A model generated the notes under the pieces. That model ran no database searches and was not told the DNA's origin. It saw only the letters and a program-made list of their open reading frames with translations. Below are positions 40,424-49,476 of a DNA stretch of 64,000 nucleotides, one piece after another (positions within the stretch are counted from its first letter, which is position 1; each line of letters begins with the position of its first letter). A program made the translations under genes and the position numbers. This DNA is from Raineyella sp044508675 (GTDB lineage: Bacteria; Actinomycetota; Actinomycetes; Propionibacteriales; Propionibacteriaceae), in NCBI GenBank assembly GCA_044508675.1, contig JBIQHF010000010.1:50690-114689 (forward strand), written 5' to 3'.

Positions 40424-40980
40424 CTGTCGCCCCGGGTCGGGTCTTCGTCCTGTCGGGACCGACCGCGGTCGGCAAGGGGACGGTGATGGCTCGCCTGCGC
40501 GAGCTGCACCCTGAGACGTACGTGTCCATCTCCGTCACCACCCGCCCGGCACGGCCGGGGGAGGTCGACGGGGTCCACTACTGGTTCGTCAGCGATGACG
40601 AATTCGATCGCCTTGTCGCCGAGCACGGGCTGCTGGAATGGGCCGAGGTGCACGGCGCGGCCCGCTACGGCACCCCCCGCAAGCCGGTGGAGGAGGCCGT
40701 CGCCGCCGGGCGTACGGTGATCCTGGAGATCGACCTGCAGGGTGCGCGCCAGGTCCGCAGCAGCTGGCCCGACGCGTACTTCATCTTCCTGGCGCCGCCC
40801 AGCAAGGAGGAGCTGGTCCGACGGCTGCAGGGCCGGGGCACCGAGACCGTTGAGCAGCAGGCGCAGCGGCTGCGCACCGCGGAGGCGGAAATGGCGGCCA
40901 AGGAGGAGTTTGATACCGTGCTGGTCAACAATGATTTAGGGCAAACGGTGGACCAGCTGGTAGAGTTAACTGGTCTGTGA
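40420..40980 (+). CDS. gmk: Guanylate kinase
   Basis: 186 residues, TTG start coupled to mihF (TTGA). Phosphorylates GMP to GDP. The P-loop is GPTAVGKGTV, and the GMP-binding TTRPARPGEVDGVHYWFV segment and lid RLQGRGTETVEQQAQRL are intact. Confidence 0.95.
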   Translation: MTVAPGRVFVLSGPTAVGKGTVMARLRELHPETYVSISVTTRPARPGEVDGVHYWFVSDDEFDRLVAEHGLLEWAEVHGAARYGTPRKPVEEAVAAGRTVILEIDLQGARQVRSSWPDAYFIFLAPPSKEELVRRLQGRGTETVEQQAQRLRTAEAEMAAKEEFDTVLVNNDLGQTVDQLVELTGL

Positions 40981-41021
40981 CACCGTCGGTGCCACGCCCC
41001 TAGGTTGCAGAAGGCTAGATC

Positions 41022-41462
41022 TTGACTATTGAATCCACGCCCCCGGGGATCACGAATCCCCCGATCGATGACCTGCTGACGAAGGTGGACTCCAAGTATC
41101 GCCTGGTCCTGTTCGCGGCGAAGCGCGCCCGGCAGATCAATGCGTACTACGCCCAGCTCGGCGGCGGCCTGCTGGAGAACGTCGGTCCGCTGGTCGAGAC
41201 CGAGATCCAGGAGAAGCCCCTGTCGATCGCGATGCGCGAGATCAACGAGGGCCTGCTCGAGTACACCGAGATCGATCCCGAGGCCGAGGCCGCCGCGCAG
41301 CAGGCCGCGTTCGGCGAGGACTTCCTCGAAGGCGATTTCGGGTCGTACGACTTCGGTGACGGCCTCGACATGGGTGACGGCTTCGACCTGCCCGGCAGTG
41401 AGCCGCTGAACGAGGACGCGGACCAGGCCGGCGACGCGTCCACCGACGAGAAGAAGGACTGA
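41022..41462 (+). CDS. rpoZ: RNA polymerase omega subunit
   Basis: 146 residues, TTG start with AGAAGG about 9 nt upstream. The conserved core is ITNPPIDDLLTKVDSKYRLV and FAAKRARQINAYY. The C-terminal ~60 residues are an acidic Gly/Asp/Glu tail (FGSYDFGDGLDMGDGFDLPG), making the protein longer than the roughly 90-110 residues usual for omega. Confidence 0.92.
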   Translation: MTIESTPPGITNPPIDDLLTKVDSKYRLVLFAAKRARQINAYYAQLGGGLLENVGPLVETEIQEKPLSIAMREINEGLLEYTEIDPEAEAAAQQAAFGEDFLEGDFGSYDFGDGLDMGDGFDLPGSEPLNEDADQAGDASTDEKKD

Positions 41463-41471
41463 TCCCGGATC

Positions 41472-42686
41472 ATGGCCCGAGTGGTCCTCGGCGTCGCCGG
41501 CGGCATTGCAGCCTACAAGGCCTGCGAGGTGCTGCGCCGACTCCGTGACTCGGGCCATGATGTCCGTGTCGTGCCCACGGCGAATGCGCTGGAGTTCGTG
41601 GGCGCCACCACCTGGGCGGCGCTGTCGGGCCATCCGGTCTCGACCGAGGTCTGGGATGACACGCACGAGGTGCCGCACGTACGGATCGGCCAGCAGGCCG
41701 ACCTGGTGCTGGTGGCCCCCGCCACCGCGGATTTGCTGTCCCGAGCGGCGACCGGCCGGGCCGACGACCTGCTCACCAACATCCTGCTCACCGCCCGTTG
41801 CCCGGTGGTGATGTTCCCGGCGATGCACACCGAGATGTGGCTGCACGCCGCGACCCGGGCGAACGTGGCGACCCTGCGCGAGCGGGGCATCGTGGTCGCC
41901 GATCCCGACTCCGGACGGCTCACCGGCGTCGACACCGGCCCCGGGCGGCTGCCCGATCCGGTCGACATCCGCGCCATCGCCGAGGCGATCATCGAGGACC
42001 CCGTGCTGGCCTCCGCCGCCGCGGCCCGGGACATGGCCGGCCTGCGGATCGCTGTCTCCGCCGGCGGCACCCAGGAGCCGATCGACCCGGTCCGCTTCCT
42101 CGGCAACCATTCGTCGGGACTGATGGGCATCGCCATCGCCCGCGCCGCCGCGCTCCGTGGCGCCGACGTCACCCTGGTCGCCGCGCACATCGAGCACGAC
42201 CCGCCCGCCGGTGTCGCGGTCCGGCGGGTCTCCAGCACCGCCGACCTGGCCGACGTGATGGACCAGGTGTCCCCGGCCTCGGACGTGGTCGTGATGGCCG
42301 CCGCCCCGGCCGACTTCACCGCGGACGCCGCGGCCGGCAAGATCAAGAAGGACGGAGACAGGGGACTGACCCTGCAGCTGTCCCAGACCACCGATGTGCT
42401 CGCCGGGCTGGCACGGTCGCGCCACGAGGGCCAGACACTGGTCGGCTTCGCCGCCGAGACCGCCGACAACCGCTCCGAACTGCTCGAGCTCGGCACCACC
42501 AAGCTAGCCCGCAAGGGCGCCGACCTGCTGGTCTGCAACGACGTCAGCGGCGGCAAGGTCTTCGGCCACCACGACACTGCAGTGATCATCATCGACCGCG
42601 ACCGCGTCGTGGCCGAGGCGACCGGTACCAAGGGCGTCGTCGCGCACCGGATCTGCGACGCGATCCTGGCCCAGCGCTCCCGCTGA
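41472..42686 (+). CDS. coaBC: Bifunctional phosphopantothenoylcysteine decarboxylase/synthetase
   Basis: 404 residues. The N-terminal CoaC flavodoxin-like half (VVLGVAGGIAAYKACEVLR; FPAMHTEMW contains the family PAMN-like motif with His in place of Asn) and C-terminal CoaB half (SAGGTQEPIDPVRFLGNHSS and KIKKDGDRGLTLQL). Makes 4'-phosphopantetheine for CoA. In many actinobacteria metK sits between coaBC and priA; it is absent here. Confidence 0.94.
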   Translation: MARVVLGVAGGIAAYKACEVLRRLRDSGHDVRVVPTANALEFVGATTWAALSGHPVSTEVWDDTHEVPHVRIGQQADLVLVAPATADLLSRAATGRADDLLTNILLTARCPVVMFPAMHTEMWLHAATRANVATLRERGIVVADPDSGRLTGVDTGPGRLPDPVDIRAIAEAIIEDPVLASAAAARDMAGLRIAVSAGGTQEPIDPVRFLGNHSSGLMGIAIARAAALRGADVTLVAAHIEHDPPAGVAVRRVSSTADLADVMDQVSPASDVVVMAAAPADFTADAAAGKIKKDGDRGLTLQLSQTTDVLAGLARSRHEGQTLVGFAAETADNRSELLELGTTKLARKGADLLVCNDVSGGKVFGHHDTAVIIIDRDRVVAEATGTKGVVAHRICDAILAQRSR

Positions 42687-42715
42687 CGCCTTCCGCCGCC
42701 CGATGCTCGTTCGGC

Positions 42716-44089
42716 TCAACCGACCCGCAGCAGCGCCAGGAACATCGCGTCGGTCCGGTGCCGGTGCGGCCACAACTGCACGAACCGGCGCCCACCCCAC
42801 GGATCCGGCCGCGAGCACTCCGCCACCTCCGGCAGGAACGACGGCGCGTCCAGCACCTCCACACCGGTCTCGTCGGCCACGACCTGGACCACGTCCTCGG
42901 TCTCGGCCTCGTGCGGGGAGCACGTCACGTACGCCACCACGCCACCCGGCGCGGTGGACCGGATCGCCGAGAGCAGCAACTGCGCCTGCAGCGGGGCCAG
43001 TTCGTCGACATCCTCGGGCCGGTGGCGCCATCGTGATTCCGGGCGCCGACGCAGCGCACCGAGCCCGGTGCACGGCGCGTCCAGCATGACCCGGGTGAAC
43101 GCCTCGGCCGCCCACGCAGGCCGGGTGCCGTCGGCGCACAGCACCGCAACCGGCGGATCATACGCCCGCAGCCCCTGGGCGACCAAGGCAGCCCGGTGCT
43201 CCTGGAGCTCGGAGGCGACCAGGTCCTGGCCGCTGGCGCGGGCCAGACCGGTGAGCAGCGCGGCCTTCCCGCCGGGGCCGGCGCACATGTCCAGCCAGCG
43301 CCCGGCCGGTGCCTCGACCCGGGACAGCGCCAGCGCGACCAGCTGCGACCCCTCGTCCTGCACCCCGGCGCGGCCCTCGCGGACCGCCGGGACATCGGCC
43401 GGGTTGCCGTCCAGGGACGCACCGTAGGGGGAGTGGAGGGTCGGTGTCGCGCCCGCGGCGACCAGTTCCTCGCGCTCGGCCAAGCCGGGTCGGACCACCA
43501 GCGTCGGTCGGGGGGCCATGTTGTCGGCGCGCAGCGCCTCGACCGCCTCCTCGCCGAGCAGGTCGACGTAGGCCTGGGTGATCCACAGCGGATGGTGGGT
43601 CCGGACCGCCAGCTCGGCGGTTCCCGACAGGCCTGCGGCCAGCCGATCGATCCAGGTGTCCAGGTCCTCGGCGGCGACCTTGCGGAGCACGGCGTTGACC
43701 AGCCCGGTCACCCGCTCGCCGATCGCCGACCGGGCCAGGTCGACCGAACTGTCCACGGCCGCCCGGGTCGGGGTGCGCATCGACAGCACCTGGTGGGTGC
43801 CCAGGCGCAGGACATCGACGACGGCCGGCTGCAGCGACGACAGCGGCCGACCCGAGGCGGCCTCGAGGATCGCGTCGTAGGTGCCCTCGAGCCGGCAGGT
43901 GCCGGCGACCAGTTCGGTCGCCAGCGCGGCGTCGCGGTCGTCGAGGTGGCGGCGGTCGAGGATCTCGCCGATCGCGAGGTTGGCGTACGCGCCGGCGGCA
44001 TGCACAGCCCGCAGTGCGTCGTATGCCGCCCGCCGGGCGTGGTCGACCGGGCGAGCGGGCCGGCCGCCCCCGGGGCGTCGGCGGCTCAT
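42716..44089 (-). CDS. rsmB: 16S rRNA (cytosine967-C5)-methyltransferase RsmB-like
   Basis: 457 residues. An N-terminal NusB-like RNA-binding domain (ARRAAYDALRAVHAAGAYAN, LNAVLRKVA-type block) and a C-terminal SAM methyltransferase domain with CAGPGGKAALLTGL, DAPCTGLGALRRRPE and the catalytic Cys in YVTCSPHEAE. Its start overlaps the fmt stop by 4 nt; it is the last gene of the priA-fmt-rsmB run. Confidence 0.93.
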   Translation of the reverse strand: MSRRRPGGGRPARPVDHARRAAYDALRAVHAAGAYANLAIGEILDRRHLDDRDAALATELVAGTCRLEGTYDAILEAASGRPLSSLQPAVVDVLRLGTHQVLSMRTPTRAAVDSSVDLARSAIGERVTGLVNAVLRKVAAEDLDTWIDRLAAGLSGTAELAVRTHHPLWITQAYVDLLGEEAVEALRADNMAPRPTLVVRPGLAEREELVAAGATPTLHSPYGASLDGNPADVPAVREGRAGVQDEGSQLVALALSRVEAPAGRWLDMCAGPGGKAALLTGLARASGQDLVASELQEHRAALVAQGLRAYDPPVAVLCADGTRPAWAAEAFTRVMLDAPCTGLGALRRRPESRWRHRPEDVDELAPLQAQLLLSAIRSTAPGGVVAYVTCSPHEAETEDVVQVVADETGVEVLDAPSFLPEVAECSRPDPWGGRRFVQLWPHRHRTDAMFLALLRVG

Positions 44090-45009
44090 CGGCCCAGCAC
44101 GATTTCGTCGGCCTGCAGGCCCCGGGCCCAGTCGGCGGCGACCATCGGCTTCTTGCCCGCGGGCTGGACTCGCACCAGCTCGAGCTGTCCGGTGCCGGTG
44201 TGCACGTGCACCGTCCGCCGGTCCCGCTCCACCAGCCCGGGCCGGGTCGAGGGCCGGTCGGTCGGCAGCACCTCGTGCAGCCGGAACTTCTGGCCGTCCA
44301 GGGTCGTCCAGGCTCCCGGGGCGGGGGTGCAGGCGCGGATCACCCGGTCGATCTCCTCGACCGGATCGGCCCAGTCGACGTGCGCGTCCTCGACCTCGAT
44401 CTTGGCGGCGTACGTGCCGCCCTCGGCCGGCTGCTCGACGAACTCGGCGGTCCCGTCCTCGATCCGGTCCATCGTGTCGACCAGCAGGTCGGCACCGGCC
44501 CCGGCCAGCCGGGTGAGCAGGTCGCCGGCGGTCTCCCGCGGCCCGATGGGCGTGGTGATCCGGCCGCCGACCGGCCCGGCGTCCAGTGCCGGCACGATCC
44601 GGAACGTCACCGCGCCGGTGGTGGTCTCCCCGTTCAGGATCGCCGCCTGCACCGGGGCGGCGCCACGATAGGCCGGCAGCAGCGAGAAGTGCAGGTTCAC
44701 CCAGCCGTGGGGCGGGATCGCCAGCACCTCGGCGGGCAGCAGCGCCCCGTACGCGACCACCGGACAGCAGTCCGGGGCCAGTGCCGCCAGCTGCGCCTGA
44801 AACTCCGGGTCGCGCGGATGCTCCGGCTTGAGCACCGGCAGGCCGAGCTCGGCGGCCCGCGCCCCGACCGGGCTCGGGCTCAGCGACTTGCCCCGCCCCC
44901 GGCGGGCATCGGGCCGGGTGACCACCCCGACCAGGTCGTGCCGGGAGGCCACGAGGGCCTCCAGGCTCGGGAGGGCCACCTCAGGAGTACCAACAAAGAC
45001 AAGACGCAC
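44086..45009 (-). CDS. fmt: Methionyl-tRNA formyltransferase
   Basis: 307 residues, GTG start. Formylates initiator Met-tRNA. RLVFVGTPEVALPSLEAL begins the Rossmann domain; NLHFSLLPAYRGAAPVQAAI contains the conserved active-site region (catalytic Asn/His), and the C-terminal OB-like domain is complete. TAGACT ends 6 nt before the GTG in the 15-bp gap after priA, so the gene can have its own leaderless transcript. Confidence 0.95.
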   Translation of the reverse strand: MRLVFVGTPEVALPSLEALVASRHDLVGVVTRPDARRGRGKSLSPSPVGARAAELGLPVLKPEHPRDPEFQAQLAALAPDCCPVVAYGALLPAEVLAIPPHGWVNLHFSLLPAYRGAAPVQAAILNGETTTGAVTFRIVPALDAGPVGGRITTPIGPRETAGDLLTRLAGAGADLLVDTMDRIEDGTAEFVEQPAEGGTYAAKIEVEDAHVDWADPVEEIDRVIRACTPAPGAWTTLDGQKFRLHEVLPTDRPSTRPGLVERDRRTVHVHTGTGQLELVRVQPAGKKPMVAADWARGLQADEIVLGR

Positions 45010-45015
45010 CCCGCG

Positions 45016-45021
45016 AGTCTA
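45016..45021 (-). promoter_or_regulatory. Putative leaderless promoter -10 for fmt
   Basis: Minus-strand TAGACT, 6 nt before GTG 45009; between the priA stop and the fmt start. Confidence 0.45.
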
Positions 45022-45024
45022 ACG

Positions 45025-46992
45025 TCATCCGATCTGGGCCGGATCGACCCGGATCCGCACCGAGCCGGGGTCCTTGTGCGCAGTGCGCAGGGCCTGCACG
45101 TCCCGGACCGCCTGGACGGTGACGGCGCCGTCCTCCAGCGGGGCGCGCAACGTGAGCCGCCAGGTGTCGCCGAGGGAGCCGTCCGCCTCCAGCACCGGCG
45201 CAGGCCCCCACGCCTCCACCGCGTCCGGGAGCAGCAGCCGGCTGGACACGTGCTCGACCCCGACCTGGTCGCCCTCGACCACGACCAGCCGCACGGCCGG
45301 CGGGAAACCCGCCTCCTGCCGGTCCTCCAGCTCCCGGGACGCCAGGCCGCCGGGATCCAGCCGGACCAGTGCCTGCACCGCCGGATGGTCGGCCGGCCCC
45401 ACCGCCAGCACCGACCCACCCTCGTCCCCGGGACGGACCAGGGCACACACCTGCAGCCAGCGGCGCAGCGTCTCCTCCGGCGTGCGCAGGTCGGCGCGCA
45501 GCAGCATCGCGCCGGCATCCAGCAGCACCGCTGCGGCATACCCCGATGGGGCGGCCGGCTCGGCCCCCGGTGTTGCGAGCACCAGCGAGCTGTCGTCGGG
45601 GACGGTGGCCAGGATGTGCCCGGCGTGGGACTGGCGGACCGGCACCTGCGGGAACGCCCGGCCGAGCTCCTCGGCGGTCCGCTGCACCCCGACGACGGGG
45701 GTGCGCCACCGCGGGCTGCCGCACTCGGTGCAGGTCCAGGCGGTGGGCCGGTCCCCGCACAGCCCGCAGATCAGCCCGTCCGGCCGGCCGTGCAGCGGAC
45801 CTCCGCAATCGGCGCACCGGGCCGGCGTACGGCAGTCCTGGCAGACCACCACGACCTGGTAGCCGCCGTGCGGCACCTGGACCAGTACCGGCCCGGCTGC
45901 GAGCCCGGCACGGATCGTGTCGAACGCGTCGTGAGGCAGCCGCCCGGTCTGGTCCTCCCGGTCCCGCGGGGCCCGGACGACGGGAGAAACCTCGCGCTGG
46001 TCCCGGCCCGCCAGCCCGATCGGGTGCAGCCACTGGCGTTGCACCAGCGCCTCGACCTCGGTGCTGCGTCCGTACCCGGCGAGCAGCAGGGCGGCCCCGG
46101 CCCGCTGGGCCCGCAGCGCGGCGACCTCGCGGACGTGCGGGTAGGGGGAGCGGGGCTCGGCGAGCAGGTCGTTGCCCTCGTCCCAGACGCCGATGAACCC
46201 CAGGTCCTCCACCGGCGCCCAGACCGCGCCCCGGGTCCCGATCACGACCCGGGCCTGCCCGCGGACGGCGGCCAGGAAGTTGCGGTAGCGGGCGGCCGGG
46301 CCCAACTCGGAGGTGAGCGTGACGAACCCGCAGTCGGCGAACGCCCCCCGGCACGCCGCCGCCAGCCGCTCCACGTCGTGGGCATCCGGTACAACCAGCA
46401 CCGCGCTCCGGCCGGCGGCGACGGCGGCCGACGCCCCGGCCACCAGGCCGGCGGCCCAGTCGCCCAGCCGGTGGTGGCTCGGCACGACCTGCCAGAACGC
46501 CCGTGGGGCGCCACCGGCACGGACCGCCGCCAAGAACGAGTCGCCGGCCGGGTAGTCGGCCAGCGGCTGCGGCGCCGACAGGGCCCTGCGCGCATCCAGT
46601 GCCGGGCGGTGCACCGGTTCGGCGGCCTCCGCGGCGGCGTGGCGCGGCGGTACCGCGAGGCGGACGACATCGGCGAAGGAGCCGCCCCAGTGGTCGGCGA
46701 CGGCCCGGACCAGCCCGGCGATCTCGCCGGTGAGGACCCGCTCGTCCGACACCACCTTGCCGAGCTCGGACAGCTGACCCAACGCCGTGCCGGGCCCCAG
46801 GTCGTCCCCGTCGACGCGCTGGATCACGTAGCCGTCGCGCTGCTGGCCGGCGAACGGCACCCGTACCCGTACGCCCGGCTGTGCTGCCTCGGCCTGGCCG
46901 GCGGTGACGCGGTAGTCGAACAGCCGATCCAGGTGCAGCAACGGCATGTCGACGGCCACCCGGGCCACCGGTTGCTTCACCTCGTCGCTCAT
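45025..46992 (-). CDS. priA: Probable replication restart protein PriA, helicase motifs lost
   Basis: 655 residues, within the range of bacterial PriA. The 3' DNA-binding N-terminal domain is recognisable (ARVAVDMPLLHLDRLFDYRV), as are the central zinc modules with eight cysteines (CQDCRTPARCADCGGPL, then ICGLCGD and CTECG). The helicase core lacks a Walker A lysine motif: the expected site reads VVPSHHRLGDWAAGL, and the DEAH box is degraded to WDEGND. This is the form seen in actinobacteria, where ATPase activity is thought to be missing. A TAGGAT ends 6 nt before ATG 46992. Confidence 0.88.
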   Translation of the reverse strand: MSDEVKQPVARVAVDMPLLHLDRLFDYRVTAGQAEAAQPGVRVRVPFAGQQRDGYVIQRVDGDDLGPGTALGQLSELGKVVSDERVLTGEIAGLVRAVADHWGGSFADVVRLAVPPRHAAAEAAEPVHRPALDARRALSAPQPLADYPAGDSFLAAVRAGGAPRAFWQVVPSHHRLGDWAAGLVAGASAAVAAGRSAVLVVPDAHDVERLAAACRGAFADCGFVTLTSELGPAARYRNFLAAVRGQARVVIGTRGAVWAPVEDLGFIGVWDEGNDLLAEPRSPYPHVREVAALRAQRAGAALLLAGYGRSTEVEALVQRQWLHPIGLAGRDQREVSPVVRAPRDREDQTGRLPHDAFDTIRAGLAAGPVLVQVPHGGYQVVVVCQDCRTPARCADCGGPLHGRPDGLICGLCGDRPTAWTCTECGSPRWRTPVVGVQRTAEELGRAFPQVPVRQSHAGHILATVPDDSSLVLATPGAEPAAPSGYAAAVLLDAGAMLLRADLRTPEETLRRWLQVCALVRPGDEGGSVLAVGPADHPAVQALVRLDPGGLASRELEDRQEAGFPPAVRLVVVEGDQVGVEHVSSRLLLPDAVEAWGPAPVLEADGSLGDTWRLTLRAPLEDGAVTVQAVRDVQALRTAHKDPGSVRIRVDPAQIG

Positions 46993-46998
46993 GCGGCG

Positions 46999-47004
46999 AT
47001 CCTA
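46999..47004 (-). promoter_or_regulatory. Putative leaderless promoter -10 for priA
   Basis: Minus-strand TAGGAT, 6 nt before ATG 46992. Only 17 bp separates it from the rpe -10 on the other strand. Confidence 0.45.
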
Positions 47005-47021
47005 GGAGGGGCCACTGACAT

Positions 47022-47027
47022 TAGACT
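47022..47027 (+). promoter_or_regulatory. Putative leaderless promoter -10 for rpe
   Basis: TAGACT ends 7 nt before GTG 47035. Confidence 0.5.
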
Positions 47028-47034
47028 GTGCCGC

Positions 47035-47712
47035 GTGGGAATCCAGATCACGCCGAGCATCCTGTCGGCAGACTTCACCAATCTTGACCGCGACATCGCT
47101 GCTGTGCCCAGTGCCGATGCCATCCATGTGGACGTCATGGACAACCATTTCGTGCCCAACCTCACGATCGGCCTGCCGGTCGTCGAGGCGATCCGCAAGC
47201 GGACCACGCATGAGCTGGACATCCACCTGATGATCGAGGACCCGGACCGTTGGGCCCCGGAGTACGCGGAGGCTGGTGCGGAATCGATCAGTTTCCATGC
47301 CGAGGCTGCCAAGGCGCCGATCCGGCTGGCCCGCGAGCTGCACGGCATCGGGGCGAAGGCTGCGCTGGGCATCAAGCCGGCCACCCCGATCGAGGCGTAC
47401 GCCGACATCCTGGCCGAGTTCGACAAGATCCTGATCATGACGGTCGAGCCGGGCTTCGGCGGCCAGTCGTTCCTGGCCACCATGATGCCGAAGGTCCGCC
47501 GCACCCGTGAGCTGGTCGATGGCCTCGGGCTCCAGATCGCGATCCAGGTCGACGGCGGTATCTCGGAGCACACCATCGGGATGGCCATCGAGGCCGGCGC
47601 GGACGTGTTCGTCGCCGGATCGGCCGTGTACGGCGCCGATGACCCGGACGCGATGATCCGCTCGCTGCGCGCCCACGGCGACGCCGAGATCCACCAGAAC
47701 CACGTTCACTGA
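47035..47712 (+). CDS. rpe: Ribulose-phosphate 3-epimerase
   Basis: 225 residues, the family length. Interconverts ribulose-5-P and xylulose-5-P. TIM barrel with metal-binding IHVDVMDNHFVPNLTIG and LDIHLMIEDP, phosphate loop VDGGIS and AGSAVYG. The frame is open for about 3 kb upstream, but that is an antisense shadow of priA, fmt and rsmB; GTG 47035 gives GIQITPSILSADF, the canonical N-terminus, 7 nt after TAGACT. Confidence 0.95.
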   Translation: MGIQITPSILSADFTNLDRDIAAVPSADAIHVDVMDNHFVPNLTIGLPVVEAIRKRTTHELDIHLMIEDPDRWAPEYAEAGAESISFHAEAAKAPIRLARELHGIGAKAALGIKPATPIEAYADILAEFDKILIMTVEPGFGGQSFLATMMPKVRRTRELVDGLGLQIAIQVDGGISEHTIGMAIEAGADVFVAGSAVYGADDPDAMIRSLRAHGDAEIHQNHVH

Positions 47713-47792
47713 CCCGATCCCGTACGCACCGTGCGTCCCGGCGATGACCCGGACACACCCACTCCCACCGTCCTGACGAGCCAGAGGAACCC

Positions 47793-49217
47793 ATGCGCTA
47801 CATCTCCACCCGTGGCGGCGCCGAGCCCCGCCCCTTCTCCGACATCCTGCTGGAGGGGCTGGCACCGGACGGCGGCCTCTACCTGCCGGAGAAGTACCCC
47901 CACCTCACCCCTGAGCTGCTCGACCAGTGGCGTACGGTCCTCGGCGAGCAGGGCTACGCCGGCTTGGCGTACGAGGTGCTGAGCCTGTTCATCGACGACA
48001 TCCCGGCCGATGACCTGCGCGACATCTGCTCCCGGACATACACCGCCGAGGTGTTCGGCAAGGACGAGATCATCTCGCTGACCCCGCTGGGCGACGACAT
48101 GGTTCTGGAGGGGCTGTCGCACGGCCCGACGCTGGCGTTCAAGGACATGGCCATGCAGCTGCTCGGTGCGCTGTTCGAGTACGAGCTGGGCCGGCGCGGC
48201 CAGGAGCTCAACGTGCTCGGCGCGACCAGCGGCGACACCGGCTCGGCGGCCGAGTACGCGATGCGGGGCAGGGCCGGCATCCGCGTGTTCATGCTGTCAC
48301 CGCTGGGGCGGATGAGCGACTTCCAGCGGGCGCAGATGTATACCCTGGACGACGAGAACATCCACAACATCGTGATCGAGGGGGTCTTCGACGACTGCCA
48401 GGACCTGGTCAAGGGGGTCTCGGCCGACGCGGAGTTCAAGCGCGATGCCCATATCGGCTCGGTCAACTCGATCAACTGGGCCCGGCTGGTGGCCCAGGTC
48501 GTTTACTACGTCGCCGGTTACCTGCGTGCCACCGAATCGAATGACCAGCAGGTCTCCTTCGCGGTGCCGACCGGCAACTTCGGCAACATTTGCGCCGGCC
48601 ACATCGCCCGCCAGATGGGCCTGCCGATCAAGCAGCTGATCCTGGCGACCAATGAGAACAATGTGCTGGAGGAGTTCTTCCGCACCGGGGTGTACCGGCC
48701 GCGGGCGGCGGAGGAGACGGTCAAGACCTCCAGCCCGTCGATGGACATCTCCAAGGCGTCCAACTTCGAACGGTTCGTCTTCGACCTCGTCGGGCGCGAC
48801 TCGGAGCGGGTGCTCGACCTGTTCGCCGCCAAACTGGTCCGGCTGGGGCAGTTCGACCTGTCCGACGACCCGGTGTTCGAGCAGGCCAGCGAGTGGTACG
48901 GCTTCCGGACCGGCAGGAGCACCCACGCCGACCGGCTGCGGACCATCCGCCAGGTGTGGGAGGACCGCGGGGTGGTGATCGACCCGCATACCGCCGACGC
49001 GGTGAAGGTCGGGCGCGAGTACGTCGAGCCCGGCGTGCCGATGCTGGTGCTGGAGACCGCCCAGCCGGTCAAGTTCGGCGAAACGATCCGGGAGGCGCTG
49101 GGGCGCGAGCCGGAGATGCCCGAGGCGTACGCCCACCTGGCCGATCTGGAGCAACACACGGTGGAGCTGCCGAACGACGTGGAGGCGTTGAAGGCCTACA
49201 TCGCCGGCAACATCTAA
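47793..49217 (+). CDS. thrC: Threonine synthase
   Basis: 474 residues, the long form with N-terminal cap (RYISTRGGAEPRPFSDILLE). PLP lysine in GPTLAFKDMAMQLLG, phosphate loop GATSGDTGSAAEYA, and PTGNFGNICAGHIA. Final step of threonine synthesis from O-phosphohomoserine. The 80-bp leader contains a short inverted repeat (ACGCAC/GTGCGT) and an AGAGGA ribosome-binding site; no riboswitch was recognised. Confidence 0.96.
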   Translation: MRYISTRGGAEPRPFSDILLEGLAPDGGLYLPEKYPHLTPELLDQWRTVLGEQGYAGLAYEVLSLFIDDIPADDLRDICSRTYTAEVFGKDEIISLTPLGDDMVLEGLSHGPTLAFKDMAMQLLGALFEYELGRRGQELNVLGATSGDTGSAAEYAMRGRAGIRVFMLSPLGRMSDFQRAQMYTLDDENIHNIVIEGVFDDCQDLVKGVSADAEFKRDAHIGSVNSINWARLVAQVVYYVAGYLRATESNDQQVSFAVPTGNFGNICAGHIARQMGLPIKQLILATNENNVLEEFFRTGVYRPRAAEETVKTSSPSMDISKASNFERFVFDLVGRDSERVLDLFAAKLVRLGQFDLSDDPVFEQASEWYGFRTGRSTHADRLRTIRQVWEDRGVVIDPHTADAVKVGREYVEPGVPMLVLETAQPVKFGETIREALGREPEMPEAYAHLADLEQHTVELPNDVEALKAYIAGNI

Positions 49218-49239
49218 CTTCCAGAACGGCCGCATCTGA

Positions 49240-49257
49240 ACGTTCCCGCGGGAACGT
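49240..49257. repeat. Perfect 18-bp palindrome downstream of thrC (copy 1)
   Basis: ACGTTCCCGCGGGAACGT, 23 bp after the thrC stop. The 16-bp core recurs at 49295. It may act as a terminator hairpin, a protein-binding site or a repetitive extragenic element. Confidence 0.65.
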
Positions 49258-49294
49258 CTCCGCGTGTCCCGGGTCCCGGGTGTGGGCGCTCCCG

Positions 49295-49310
49295 CGTTCC
49301 CGCGGGAACG
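49295..49310. repeat. Perfect 16-bp palindrome downstream of thrC (copy 2)
   Basis: CGTTCCCGCGGGAACG, identical to the core of copy 1, centre-to-centre 54 bp. The spacer also carries TCCCGGG twice in a row. The remainder of the 259-bp gap (to 49476) shows no ORF I would support. Confidence 0.65.
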
Positions 49311-49476
49311 TCAACGGCGCTGTCGGCCTCACGTTCGGGCCATCTGTTGTTCGGGTGGTGTCCGGGGCTGTGGATTTCGGGTTCAGTCGATGTGGTTGTC
49401 CACAGATTCGTCGAGGTGGCCCCGACGGCGCCCTACGTCGTGTAGGACAGGTGGTGGCTGACCGAGGGGATGAGGG

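Noticed and set aside
44014..47034. Long plus-strand extension upstream of rpe
   Set aside because: It overlaps priA, fmt and rsmB on the other strand and has no homology to epimerases; rpe begins at GTG 47035.
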